Of a stretch of 64,000 bases of DNA, positions 22,115-33,933 are shown one piece after another. Position 1 is the stretch's first letter. Every line of letters begins with the position of its first letter. The stretch is from Cordia subcordata. Its lineage: Eukaryota > Streptophyta > Magnoliopsida > Boraginales > Cordiaceae. The notes under the pieces were generated by a model. It saw only the letters and a program-made list of their open reading frames with translations, searched no databases and was not told the origin of the DNA. Made by a program: the position numbers and the translations under genes. The stretch is taken from NCBI GenBank assembly GCA_028554755.1, contig JAPTOF010000010.1, positions 14,394,501 to 14,458,500 on the forward strand. The letters run 5' to 3'.

Positions 22115-22454
22115 TGATGCAGCCCAATTCAAGTTATATTAGGATTTGGATTTGTTATCTCTTATTAAGTCCTATTGTTATTTGTTATTGAGTGCTAATT
22201 ATATTAGAATTAGTTTATTAGTTATTTTTATATGGAAAGGACTGGTAGAGTCAAATTCTATTTAGTTTTGGATCCCTAAAATAGCTATATATAAGGGTAA
22301 AAATTTCCATTGTTGGAGGATTTTTTTCAAAAATTATTCAATAATATTTTTATTTCCTTTCTATCTATGGGATTTCTTGACAAATTTTAGCCTTGAAATT
22401 GAGTTCCTTGATTCTCCTACTTTCTGCTATGCTTTCCAAATATCCGCTGCGTTA
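22115..22454 (+). repeat. 3' LTR of the TRIM-like element
   Basis: Begins TGATGCAGCCCAATTC and ends GCTGCGTTA, 340 bp, preceded by the polypurine tract GGGGAGAC. Confidence 0.85.
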
Positions 22455-22878
22455 CTTGTTATCATCAAAAAGTGGGACAATGTTTAAATTGTTGTCATTT
22501 TTACATATTTTGATAATGTAATAATTGAAATTGTAAATTATCTCTAATAATTGCCTTGAAGTAATGAACTTCATATAGATACTTTAGGTGATTATATGAA
22601 GACTTCATTACGCCGTAGAGCAAAGAACATGGTTGAAGTCTTGGAGCATATAGGTAGTTTGAAGATCTTAAAGACTAGTATTATTCTTTGTCTTAGCTTT
22701 GTCAAATTGATCTTAGTGGATGATCATTATTATGAGCTTAAATCTCTTTGCTCGACATTTTTTTCCCATATTTGCATGTATATATGTTTTGTATAATACA
22801 TGGTTTGTATGTTTACATAGGCATGTCTTTTAAATCCTTTGCATATCTTTAAAATGCAAAAGTATCTTGAGGACATGC

Positions 22879-23242
22879 TGTTTGGGCCCTTTATAAATAT
22901 GGCCTCAGGCCCAAAGACCCACATGTGATAAATTAAATGGGTTATGCGCTGTGGGCTTAATCAGAGGACGTAGGGAAAGTAATCAATAATGGATTGCATG
23001 CCAAGGCCATGAGCTAAGTATAGCAAGTCAACCTTTCACAAAAAAGGCATAAGATCAATTAAGGAACCACGTGCTTGATTAAAGGGATGTAGCTTGCAAA
23101 TGCTAATTAGCTATTAATTAGGGGAATAAGGGTCCCTATATCAACCTTAACTCTAATCGCATCAACTGTCCCACTCTTTAAACAAAAGGTGATCTCTCTA
23201 AAGGGAAAGGTCTAAATCTTAATTATATGTTAAACATCTACA
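22879..23242 (+). repeat. 5' LTR of the Tat-like element (364 bp, promoter region deleted)
   Basis: Begins TGTTTGGGCCC and ends CATCTACA. Compared with the 3' LTR it lacks about 60 bp immediately after CCTATAT (about 23140). That is the part which in the 3' LTR holds TATATAAAGATGGG and the likely start site. Confidence 0.85.
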
Positions 23243-23243
23243 A

Positions 23244-23260
23244 TTTGGTGCCCATTGGGC
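23244..23260 (+). other. Primer binding site, Tat-like element
   Basis: TTTGGTGCCCATTGGGC starts one base after the LTR. It resembles the TTGGCGCC-type sites of Tat elements but is mutated, so the tRNA used cannot be fixed. Confidence 0.55.
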
Positions 23261-23324
23261 TAGCTGGTGGACAAAGGTATTAAACGAAAATCCCTTCACA
23301 ATCACAAATTTTCTTTTTTCAACG

Positions 23325-24800
23325 ATGGTTTCTGTTAGTCAAAATTCTGATTTTGAAGCAAGGATGGCATAATTCAAGCGCAAACTGGCAGAGCAAGCAG
23401 AAATGGTAGAAGAACAGCGGGCTGCGATCCTAAAAGAAAACAACGAGCTGAAATCCAAAAATAAGGAACTTCAAGCAAAGATTGATGGCATGGCAGTGCA
23501 GCTGACAACATCACCGGCTACACCAACAGTGATGTGTTTTATTGGCGCATCTCGTAATATCCCAACCATGAAACCCTTAGAAGTCATAGAGATGCCAGAG
23601 AAAGAGCCGCAACCCGCAAAAGCCCAGATGCAAGTAGAAGCAAATGGCAGATGCAAATTTTCGACAAAACTTGCCATGCTAGATTTTTGTTCAGAGGGAA
23701 CCCTTTTTCTGAAAGGATAGAGTCTGCAAAAATACTTGCAAACTTTCAAGTTCCAACGCTGAAGAGCTATAATGGCAAATCGAATCCTTTGGCGTACATA
23801 GCACACACTTCCACCAAGTGATGATGACTACTAGTCTTAAACCACACCAGAAGGAGGCATGTATGTGCAAGGGCTTCGGCTCTAACATGACAGATGTGGC
23901 ATTAAATTGGTTTATGGGGCTTTCTCCGGGAGGCATAGATTCCTTCAAACAGCTAGTGACTGAGTTCGTCGCACACTTTCACATACATAAGTGTCCATGA
24001 AAGCAATCTTGCGACCTATACTCCACAGTGCAACCGCCTAATGAAACCTTAGAAACCTATGTTGGGCAATTCAACAACGAGAAGGCCGCAGCACCTTCAT
24101 GCCATGTAGAGACTACCATCGTAGCATTTAGAAAGGGGTTGTAAACTGAATCCAAGCTATACAGAAAGCTGGTAAAAAAGCCTGAGATGGACTATGAAGA
24201 AATCATAGAGCTAGCCCCAATGTAGATTAGATTGGACCAAGATGTGTCGCAAAGGCATTCCTTCTAGAAGGAGAGACGTCCAGTAAACAAAGTTCATTCC
24301 CCACATCAGGAAAATGAACAGGGCAGATGGACGGACAGACGAGCTGGTCGCAGACTAATAAAGAGAAGAGAGAAGAGAGAAGCGACGCATCCGTCACAAA
24401 TATCCTAAGTATCAAGAGAGCATACCAGAATACAACTTAAACATCGTGCACTCGCAGGGTGTGAATGATTTGAAGAAATGACCAAATGTGCGTTGGCCAA
24501 CAAAGCTTAGAGGGCCAGTAGACATCAAAGACCAAGACAAATGGTGCGAATTTGACAATAATGAAGACCATACAGCAATAAAATGCAAGTCACTCCGGTT
24601 CGAAGTTTTGAACATGTTAAGAAAAGATTTCCTAACCGAATTCTTAACCAAACGTGGGCGAAAGCGATTAGGATTGAAGGCCTTCCAGGCCGAGATGAAT
24701 CCGCCATTGCCACCAGAAAGACAATTAATTGTATTATGGGAGGATCTGATATTTGTGGGCAATCATCGAACTCAGCACGACATTACATAAGATAGCGTTC
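23325..24800 (+). pseudogene. Tat-like gag (broken)
   Basis: The ATG at 23325 opens a frame with one early stop. The N-terminal part is an alpha-helical, Lys/Glu-rich coiled coil (ILKENNELKSKNKELQAKID, 23430-23490). The gag core lies at 23754-24150: LKSYNGKSNPLAYI, CKGFGSNMTDVALNWF, FVAHFHIHK and ETYVGQFNNEKA. A zinc-binding-like CEFDNNEDHTAIKC lies at 24547-24588, in place of the CX2-3HX4HX4C form usual in Tat gags. Several frame changes occur. Gag would build the particle and bind RNA. Confidence 0.8.
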
Positions 24801-24859
24801 GCATAGAGAAATCAAGCAACTAAATCGTGTGTCAGAACCCACTATGTGATATGATGAAG

Positions 24860-25560
24860 TACATGCTGAGCATCATGATGCATTAATCATTTCATTAAAC
24901 ATTCCAGGTTGCATCGTACAAAGAACCTTGGTGGATGCAGGAAGTTCCGCAAATGTTATGATGTTGTCTATATTACAACAGATGAACTTGGAAAGAACAG
25001 CAGTGCTAGTCCAAAGATCAGTACCATTCACGGGGTTTAATGGATTAATGTCACACACCATTGAAGAAATAACTCTATCCACATGAGCAGAGGACATTCA
25101 TAATCTTACCAAGTTCCTGGTTGTGGATTGCCCAAAATCAACTTATAACATCACCTTGGGAAGGCCCTGGATACATATGCTACGAGCAGTACCATCAACA
25201 TACCATCAGCTCATTAAATTTCGTTGTCAATAGGCAACAAGAGAAATCAAGAGAGATCCACGCCATTTCAGAAGTTGTTATGCAGCCTCCATGAAAAGAA
25301 AAGCGCAGTCCTAGTTATAGCAATTACAGCAGTCAAGGATGCTCAACCAAAAGAGTGCGACCTCGATGAAGTGGAGATCGAACTAGGTAAAGTGGTAAAG
25401 ATCGGGTCATGATTGACACCAGACATCAGGGAAAAGACAATTGATTTATTGAAGGAGTTCATTGATTGTTTTGCTTGGTCCCATGAACATATGAGAAGCA
25501 TAGCCCCAGACGTCATCACGCACAAGCTTAACATTGATTCGACACACAAGTCGATCAAAT
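24860..25560 (+). pseudogene. Tat-like aspartic protease and pre-RT linker (broken)
   Basis: The active-site block TLVDAGSSANVMML (about 24930-24972) keeps the Asp-x-Gly core. It is followed by the flap region and ITLGRPWIHMLRAVPST (about 25150-25200), the second conserved protease block in Tat elements. Stops are present at about 25084 and 25231. The linker near 25430-25520 carries the LLKEFIDCFAWSHEHM block that precedes RT in this family. Confidence 0.8.
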
Positions 25561-25574
25561 AGAAAAGGAGAAAG

Positions 25575-26249
25575 ATGTCAGTGGCAAAGAACATAATTGT
25601 GGAAGAAGAAGTTCGCAAACTTTTGGACAATAGTGCTATTCGGAAAGTTAAATATCCGAATTGGTTAGCAAACATAGTGGTCGTGCCCAAGAAGGGAGGA
25701 AAATGGCAAATGTGTGTAGATTTCACGAATCTAAACAAGGCCTGCCCGCAAAATCCATTTTCGCTGCCGCATATTGATACAATGGTAGAAGCAACAGCCC
25801 GCTATGAGTTAATAAGTTTTTTGGCCATATATTTAGGGTACAACCAAATTCTCATGCAGCCTGAAAACAAAGGGAGGACTTCATTCGTGACAAGTAAAGG
25901 TGTATATTGTTATAAATGGATGCCATTTGGTCTCAAGAGTGCTAGTGCCACTTATCAGCACTTGGTGAACAAGATATTCCGTAATCAACTAGGGAAATCA
26001 ATGGAGGTTTACATAGATGACATGCTAGTGAAATCTGTTAGAGCACAGCTACATGTGGATCACTTATGGCAAACTCTTGAGATCCTGCGTAAATATGATA
26101 TGAAGCTCAATCCAGAAAAGTGTTTTTTCAAAATCGAAGAAAGAAAATTCCTATGGTACTTAGTCACCAAGAGGGGGATTAGAGCACATCCCAACCAAAT
26201 CGGAATAATGCTGAACTTCTCCCACCCAAAGCAACAAAAGAAGTCATGA
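25575..26249 (+). pseudogene. Tat-like reverse transcriptase (longest intact pol segment)
   Basis: 224 codons are open. Blocks in order: VVVPKKGGKWQMCVDFTNLNK, PFSLPHIDTMVEATA, LGYNQILMQPENKGRTSF, CYKWMPFGLKSASATYQ, and the catalytic box VYIDDMLVKS at about 26008-26036 with both Asp residues kept. The LNPEKCFF block follows. FLWYLVTKRGI replaces the usual FLGYLV. The frame shifts near 26225 into the tether region. RT copies the element RNA into DNA. By motif this domain is intact, but it lacks a usable polyprotein context. Confidence 0.9.
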
Positions 26250-27215
26250 AGTTAACAGGTTGTATTGCAGCCTTGATGGGTTAATCCCAAAATGTTCTGA
26301 GATATGTCGTCCCTTTCACGAGTTACTCAAAAAGAATTCCAAATTTGAGTGGACAAGGAAGTGTAAAGAAGCGCTTTAGAAGTTGAAAACATATCTTACC
26401 ACGACACCCCTGCTATCCAAACGCAGCAAGGGGAGAGGCTTCTACTCTATCTTTCAGTCTCAGATTTAGTAGTTAGTGTCATATTAGTACGGGAAGAAGG
26501 CAAGGAGCAATAGCCATATACTTTGTAAGCAAGGCATTGACTGTGACTTAGCTCAAGTATGGGAAAGTTAACAAAATAGTCTTTGCCTTGGTGTCTGCAG
26601 CCAGAAAGCTGTGACCTTACTTCAAGTCGCATCCTATCAGTGTGCTAAATGAACTCCCTCTCAAATCCATCATGTGGAAGCCAGAGGCTTTTGGTAGACT
26701 ACTAAAATGGACAGTAGAGTTAAGTGAGCTTGATGTCACTTATCAGTCAAGGATAGCAGTAAAGTGGCAAGCACTAGCAGACTTTGTCCCAGACTTTATT
26801 ACCCAAGCTCTTGGAAGCAGAATATGCCTTAGATGAAGAATGAACCTTATACACTGACGATTCTGCAAATGGCAAAGGTGGGAATTGCGATAAGAAACAC
26901 AGCAGGAGTAACTACTGAAAAAGCTATTAGATGTGGGTTCAAGACAACAAATAATGAAGCCGAATACAAAGCATTAATATTAGAATTAACATGGCTGAAG
27001 GAGCTTGGGGTAAGGAAAGTCAAAGATTTTTGCAATTTTCAGTTAGTCATCAACCAAGTGGTAGGAAGTTACTAGGCAAGAGACCCAAAGATGGTCAAAT
27101 ATTTAGTTGCAGTGAAAAAATTACAAGAAGAAGTCGACGATGTCACAATTTTGCAAGTTAGCCGCGACATGAATAAAAATGCGGACGCCCTCAGCAACCT
27201 CGACTCTACCTAAGA
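26250..27215 (+). pseudogene. Tat-like RNase H and second (archaeal-type) RNase H (broken)
   Basis: The first RNase H (26400-26640) is heavily broken (LLYLSVSDLVVSVILVREE). Its C-terminal continuation is the 26642-26836 frame: LLKWTVELSELDVTYQSRIAVKWQALADF. A second RNase H follows: TNNEAEYKALILELTWLKELGV (about 26950-27015), then VSRDMNKNADALSNL (about 27160-27205). This extra domain sits between RNase H and integrase only in the Tat lineage, which supports the classification. The start of the second domain is degraded. Confidence 0.85.
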
Positions 27216-27455
27216 AGGTACTGAGGATAGAACAATTCCCTTGCTCTACTTACTGTTATCACTGCTCCTGTAAGACACAGACAACCAGGTACAGCAAGTG
27301 GCAATAACAAATTCTTGAATCACATCGATCAAGGCATACCTAGAAACTAAGGAACTACCAGCCAACTCCAATGAAGCATGAAGATCAGGTTGAAGGCTAT
27401 GAGGTATTGTATGGTTAGTGGACAAATATATAAATGATCATCCATTGGCCCATAT

Positions 27456-28520
27456 TTAAGATGCCTCGAACAAGACGAAGCCCAATATGTAATGGCTAAA
27501 TTGCACGAAGGACAATGTGGGAATCATTCCGAAGGGTGCAACTTGATACACAGATTGGTCACCGCAGGATATTACTAGACAACGATCCATGCAGACTCCA
27601 TTGCTTAAGTGCACAAGTGCGACAAGTGCCAACGCTTTGCCCAGATACCTCATCAAGCAGCCAACTCCTTGAACCCAACGCCAGTGGCATGGTCGTTCAT
27701 GAAATAGGGGATGGACTTCCCACGACACCAAGACAAAAGGTATTCATGCTTGCTTTAACATATTACTTTACGAGATGGATAGAGGCCAAGGCTTTTGCCC
27801 AGGTCTGCAATCGAGAAGTCAAAAGCTTTGTGAGGAAGAATATAATTTGCTACTTTGGTTTACCAAATGAAATCATCACAAACAATGGATCACAGTTCAT
27901 AAGTGAGGAGTTCAAAGCTTTCTGCACTGAATGGAACAAAAAGCTTATGCATTCCACTCCAAGATACCCACAAGCTAATGGGCAAGCTAAGTTATCAAAC
28001 AAAACCATCCTGTCTATTATCCAAAAAAAAAAAAAAAAATGGAGGCAGCAAAGGAAAAGTGGGCTGAAGAACTCCTAGGAGTATTGTGGGCCTATCGTAC
28101 TATACCCAGTCCATCATTGGAGAAACTCCATTTTCGCTTGCTTACGGAACAGAAGCCATGATCCCGCCAGAAATTGGAATGCCTAGCTTCAGGAAGATGT
28201 TTGCTAATGAAGAAGTTAATACGCAAGAGATGCGGCTTCAGCTCGACAAGGTAGATGAATTGGGAAGCCCTGTGGAAAGCAGGATACATGACACCCATCA
28301 GTGAATGACCGAACACAAACTAAAGACGCTAGTCTTCTCTATAGGGGGCTAGCTATTAGGACGTGTATTCCAAAATACACAAGTAGTGAACGCTAGAAAA
28401 CTAGCGCCTAACTGGGAAGGACTGTATAAAGTTATCACAACCACAAGAACCGAAGCATATAAGCTAGAGACAATGAACAAGCAACAAGTCAAGCACAACT
28501 GGAACGCTACACATCTAAAA
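27456..28520 (+). pseudogene. Tat-like integrase (broken, catalytic residues lost)
   Basis: The zinc-binding region (HEGQCGNHS; CDKCQRFAQIPHQ) lies at about 27505-27650 in a broken frame. The core is open at 27720-28020. GMDFP (about 27710) keeps the first Asp. The second block reads IITNNGSQFISEEF where the family has Asp-Asn-Gly. The third reads QANGQAKLSNKTIL where the family has Glu. Two of the three D,D,E residues are therefore replaced (Asn and Lys). A run of A at 28022-28039 shifts the frame. The C-terminal part (28086-28520) includes YTQSIIGETPFSLAYGTEA. Confidence 0.85.
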
Positions 28521-28647
28521 AAGTATTACTTTTAGACTGTCTTTTTTCACTAGAATAAGTTTTTGAATAATAAGCTGCCCTTTTATATTCTCCCATGACT
28601 TTTCGCATGTTTTGTTCTTTTTTTTTTTTTTTTCCTACGCAAGTTGA

Positions 28648-29220
28648 CATCAAGACCATGCTTTATTGCCCTTCGATCTTACATTAGGGCAGCGATTTAA
28701 AAATAGCCCTTTAATTTTACATCAGGGCTATTCTACTTAGGCCTTTCAATCCAATGTCAAGGCCACAATTTATCGGTCTTCGATCTTACATTAGGGCAAC
28801 GATTTAAAAATAGCCCTTTGATTTTATGTTAGGGCTATTCTACGCAGGCGTTTCGATCGAACATTAAGGCTGCACTTTATTGCTCTTTGATTTTACATTA
28901 GGGCAGCGATTTAAAAATAGCCCTTTGATTTTATGTCAGGGCTATTCTACTTAGGCCTTTCGATCTAACATCAAGGCCATAGCCTTTTGATTTTACATCA
29001 GAGCCACCTTACTTAGGCTTTTTGATCCAACATCAAGGTTGCACTTTATTGCCCTTCGATCTAACATCAATGTTACGACTTAACTCAACTTTCGATCATA
29101 GTTCAAGACTATGCATGCCTTTTGATCTTACGTCAAGGAAACTTTACACACTTTCTTTAATATTACATCAAGATCACTTGACATAGTTTCATTGATTTTG
29201 TAGCAAGTCTGCGATTTAGC
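28648..29220 (+). repeat. 107-bp tandem array downstream of Tat pol
   Basis: Units start at ACATTAGGGCA(G/A)CG in 28681, 28788 and 28895, an exact 107-bp spacing, with a degenerate continuation to about 29220. Each unit splits into three imperfect subunits of about 35 bp, each opening with TT(C/T)GAT(C/T)(T/C)(T/A)ACAT(T/C)A(A/G)GGC. Tat/Ogre-type elements are known to carry variable tandem repeats in this position, and some have given rise to satellites. Confidence 0.9.
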
Positions 29221-29728
29221 CTAACAATAGACCCACCCTTACCCTACTTCAAGGCCATAAACTACCAAAAACCAACATGCTAACCATGCTAGAAGATGTA
29301 GTGTAACTGTGACAAAGGGAAACAGTAATGATCCCCACCAAAAATATACGACACATGATTCCCATACTTTGATTATGACTTGTAGCTACCTATGAGACAG
29401 AGTTCAGCCACAAATAGATAAAAACTCAAAAATATCCTAAGTATATCCCTAAAAAGAAAATGATGTGAATTGGAACACATAAGAAAACATCATCACCTAG
29501 ACAGAAGCTCTATAAGGTAGTAATAAAATTGCAGTCATTAAACACTATAGGAAATCGATAAGTTTTTCATGAAAATAAGCAACCTTTAAATAGGGCACTA
29601 AAATCCACCAGCATAACAAAAATTGTGTTTCGAAAACAAATAAAAATGTATGATCAAACTACCATTGGAACATTCTTGAAGCATAAAAGAAGCACTCTCC
29701 AAGAGGGCTCAAAAGGAGCATTATTAGC
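29221..29728. other. Non-coding tail between the 107-bp array and the antisense ORF
   Basis: No supported coding sequence. AT-rich, with the last weak ACATCAAG-type subunits near 29160-29175 just before it. Confidence 0.4.
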
Positions 29729-29771
29729 CTATGCCTTCTTCTTTAGATCATCCTGCAACTTCTCAAAAAAG

Positions 29772-31789
29772 CATACGCTATTTAAGCACAAGCATAAATA
29801 GCCTGCAAACACACAGGTCGCATAGTGTAGTGTGCGAGTGAACGGGAAGGCCTAACGTGTATGGTGTCCTAAGCTAAATGCGTCCTAAAAGTTACATGTT
29901 GAAGTCCTAACTACAATGTTTTTAGGATTTTTGGTTTAAAGGGAGCTCGAAAAAGATAAACCTAATATAAAAGCAAGGAAATAAAAGACGTGTGTGAATG
30001 TGTGACAAAGGAATCAAGTGATCTGAGGGGATTCAAACGTCAGAAATGGGGAACTAGGGTGATTACGTCCTATTTATGTGATTACTACGTCTTTCTAGGG
30101 TTACTTGATGGATTATACTAAGTGCTCTAATCTAGACCTATAATTAGCCTCCTAATTGGTACCCTAAGCCTCAGTGCGGGTCCATCTCTAGATGGCGATG
30201 CCTAGTAGTATAGCATGGTCTTTATGACTTAGAAAGTAGGACTAACTAATAAGGTTCTAGGTGAGTGTAGATCGATCAAACCCTTGCACTTAGTTCATTA
30301 ATTAGTTCCACAATCTGACCCTAGGACTCGGTACGAGTCCGTTCCTAAGCTTCGCCTCATTTAGAGCTACGACGTGGTCCTTATGACCTAGGGCGTTAGG
30401 GTGGACTAACTAGCCTTCATAAGTGAACTAAGGTCAACTAAACCTATTCGGACTCCTATTGGCTAAATTTAAAGCCAAAGGGACTTGACTTAGGCTATTT
30501 ACTAGTTATGCACCATTGATCGCATCACAATAGTGGGTATTGATAGTTAAGCACAACGCATACATATCTAGGGCATGGAATTTGAGAATACTCCGGAATA
30601 TTCTACTACTAAACACATAGACATGCTTAGATTACACCAATTTAAGCTATAGCACCCGACATATATGCAAAAGAAGCTATTTATGCTATTAAGTATGCAA
30701 ACGCACACATAGACATGTATATAAGTATACCCACTTCATGTTATCATCACACAAACACATATACATGCTAGCATAATGATTTAGAGATAGCTAATAGCAT
30801 AATAAACTTCAATATACATATGCAACTTCATTGAGGCATTTCTATAAACACATAAACGTGTATGTAAAATAACCTTTGAAATCCTAAGCATAAAGCATAT
30901 ATACATAAATCCATCAAGTTCCCATTAATAAAAGTAGTAATCAATCCATAATTCAAGATATAATCACCACACACAGCTCTAATAAAACATAATTAGACTT
31001 AGGACTAAAGAGAGATACCCTTCTATCTATAGCCAAGCTTTACAATCCATGAGCTATGCCCAATTCTTAGTATTTGATCCTCTTGGATCCTTGATTCCAA
31101 GTGTTAAATGTGTTTATAAGTGTGTGTGAGAGGTGGTTTTAGGCGGATTTAGGGTTTAGGGAAATGGGTGTTTAAGTATGGGGTGGAAGATGGAGTGAAA
31201 GATATGTAAAACAAGCTCAAAATAGGCCATTCTGCTACAAAAGTCGGTCGCCGGGTCGGTCTCCCGGCCCAAAACCAAGTGAGACCGACCAAAATAAGTT
31301 GCATTCTAGTTAGGGCCGGTCTCTAGGCTGGTCGACAAGCGCGGTTTTTCTCCTTGGCCTCGTATCACTTCCGGGCACCTCCAAGGCCATTTTTCTTCAT
31401 CTTTTCATACCAATAAACATGTCCAACCTTTGTCTATTCCCTCTATGGGTGCAAGCTCCAAATTTCGGCTCTAATTGTGCTTGATTGCTTCGTTCTTCTT
31501 CCGAGAGCTTCCAAATGGCTTTATCTTCATTTCTGTCTTCCAAAACACCCTTGGCTCTGCTCGATCATCAAATCATCATGGGCTTTTAGCATTGCTCCAA
31601 ATATCACCAAAATCAAGTAGTAACACACATTAGTGTAGCATTTAGGTCCTAAGTTCAATTATGCATATATAAACCCTAGTAAGCACAAGTATGACCTAAA
31701 TGCTATACTAATATACAAAATGAAGCTCAAAACTTCTCAAAACAAGTATATTCATGCAATACATAAACACACACAAAACAAACACATCA
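29772..31789 (-). repeat. Solo LTR, Athila-like, inserted in the Tat antisense ORF
   Basis: On the minus strand it begins TGATGTGTTTGTTTTGTG (31789) and ends GCTTGTGCTTAAATAGCG (about 29775), matching the end of the LTR at 33934-35558. It contains degraded GGTCGACC-like words (31245-31345: GTCGGTCGCC, GGTCTC, GGTCGACA) and the GGCTTTAAATTTAGCC motif near 30460-30475. The right flank is GTAAA. The expected copy on the left is not clear, so the left border is taken from alignment. Confidence 0.65.
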
Positions 31790-33933
31790 GTAAACATAGG
31801 CCTTATCTTACCTTGTATCTTTTCCTTTGTCATGTTCATGATATAAAGTGACAGTAGTGTTAAATAAAGCATAGTCCTTAATAGCCTGACGTTTCGCTTT
31901 TAACTTCCCAACATTAGCTTCCATGGATTACAGGGACCTTTTTGCATCCTTTAGTTGGGCCTTTAAGGAGTTAGCTTCACGAGAAGCATTTTTCTTCACG
32001 ATCATAAGCTTAACGATCATCTTAAACACCTTCTTCTCAACGACACCTTTGGTAGTCTACAAAGCTTCTTTCTTTGATATTGCAGTAGATGGTTTGGCCT
32101 TCAGGCCCAAAATCTCTTAAAAAAAAGATGACTCTGCAACACTTTTAGCTTGAAGGTCTTCCTTAACTCTCTCAAAATCTTGATAAAACCTGCCCTACAG
32201 CACATAAGCCTGGAAATATATAGTACCAATGTCATTAAATCACTGAAGAAAAGAGAAAAAGAACAAAAAAAGAAAAAAAAAGGAGGGAAAGAAAGCATAA
32301 CTTACCATAGTCATCACTGTATCCTACGATTCATCATGTCCTTACCTAAAACCTGACCACTGGTGGCGTCCACAACATAAGTATAACCCTACAGCACTGA
32401 ACCAAGGGATATAAATGTACTAGACTTAGAAGGGCTATTAGTTTGCGAAGACTTAGCAAAAGTCGAAGAAGAAGCTTTAAGATCGCCATGCAATGTAATG
32501 GGGGCACAACAAAATCTAGAGACATAGTCTCCTTGATAAATGGAGGATCCCTCATCGCTACATCTTCATTAGTGTCCAACACCTCCTCGTCTAACTAAAC
32601 GATGTCAACATTCTTTTGCTTACGCACCATATGTTTCATGTGTCTTCTCGAACGAGATGGGTGTTGGTGGTTGATGAGTGTGATTTGTGTATGTTTATAT
32701 ACGTTGTTTTTGTACACTTTTGAGGGTGTTTTGAGCATAACTAAGTGCATTTAGGGTTGCATTTATGCACTTCTCGTCATATTTGTGCATATAAGTGTTA
32801 AAATGCATAAATGCTACATTACGTGTCTTATTTCGTGTTTTAGGCACATTTTGGGAGAAGGAATTGAGCTTAAAATGATGATGCTTTAATCAAAGAGCCA
32901 AGTTAGGGGTGATTTGAAGGAAAATAAATGAATAAAATCCCATTTGGAAGCTCACAAACGAAGAACGATGTAACAGAGCGCGAGCGGGGATGTGCTTTAG
33001 AAGAAGAAATTGAGCTTGGTTGAAGATATAGAGAGCATGAATAAATTTGGAGATGTTTATGGGCATGAAATGATGAATAAAAATGGCTTTGGAGGTTCCC
33101 AAAAGCAATATAAGGAAACAGAAAAAACCGTGTGCAAATTGGAGGCAAAACGAGCAAATTATGAGCAAAATAGTTGAAGGCCAGTCACACCCCATCCTAG
33201 GGCCAGTCAATCGGCCCTGCTTCTGACCTATATTAGAAAGCTCTATAATTTTGGCCAGACTCACTTAAAATTAGGCCGAGAGACTAGGCCGGTGACTAGC
33301 TTTTGCATTGAAATTGTTATATTTAGGGGTTGGTTTTTGGCTTATTTTGGGGGAGGAACCCAATTTTCTTCAAACCCATTTCACCCTAGCCCTAATCCCA
33401 TTCAATGAACACCTCCACACATCAACTAAACACCCTACCAAGCTATGATTGAAGCATTTAATAAAGATTTGAAGGATTTGTATAGGTTTGGAAGTAAGAA
33501 TTAGGGGAGTTCTTCTTTTTCTCTTTCTATTTCTTGTAATATGTTGTTAGATTAGGCAAGATCTTTGGGTGTGTGTCATTGTATATTAGATTAGGGCTTT
33601 GAACAAGGGATTTGTGTGTATCTTTGGCTCTTAATACATAATTATTTACATAAATCTATGGCATGATTCAATATGTCTATGTATTGGAAATCAAACATGT
33701 CTATGTGTTTGTTAAAATGTCAAAGTGAATGTGCATGTGTCATTTGTGCTTCAAATGCTTTTGTCTACTTACATGGGTGATGTGATTGTGCTTAATTCAT
33801 GGCTTTGCTTAGTAGAGTAGGCTTTAGCTTTAAACCTAGCTAATAGGTTACAAGCTATGCTTAGTCGAGTTTAGGTGCTAGTCCTTGGCTTTAAACATAG
33901 CTCAACGGATAAATTAACCTAGACTAGAGTATT

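Larger units (their letters stand above)
21441..22454 (+). mobile_element. TRIM-like non-autonomous Ty3/gypsy derivative (1.0 kb)
   Basis: LTRs at 21441-21793 and 22115-22454 flank only 321 bp of internal sequence. The 5-bp target duplication CTTGT (21436-21440 and 22455-22459) is exact, and copy 1 at about 19890 shows the uninterrupted site. A primer-site-like TTGGCTATTAGAGC lies at 21795-21808. The internal part joins a gag N-terminal fragment (PPDQQQRDGEIQELRRQVEA) to the last codons before a GGGGAGAC polypurine tract (22107-22114). The phrase AACTCGAGGACGAGTTCTTTT is typical of the 3' end of chromovirus pol, so this is an internally deleted chromovirus-type element. Confidence 0.85.

Noticed and set aside
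28648..29220. Regularly spaced repeats as a CRISPR-like array
   Set aside because: The 'spacers' are themselves repeated, units are 107 bp, and the context is a plant Tat retroelement.
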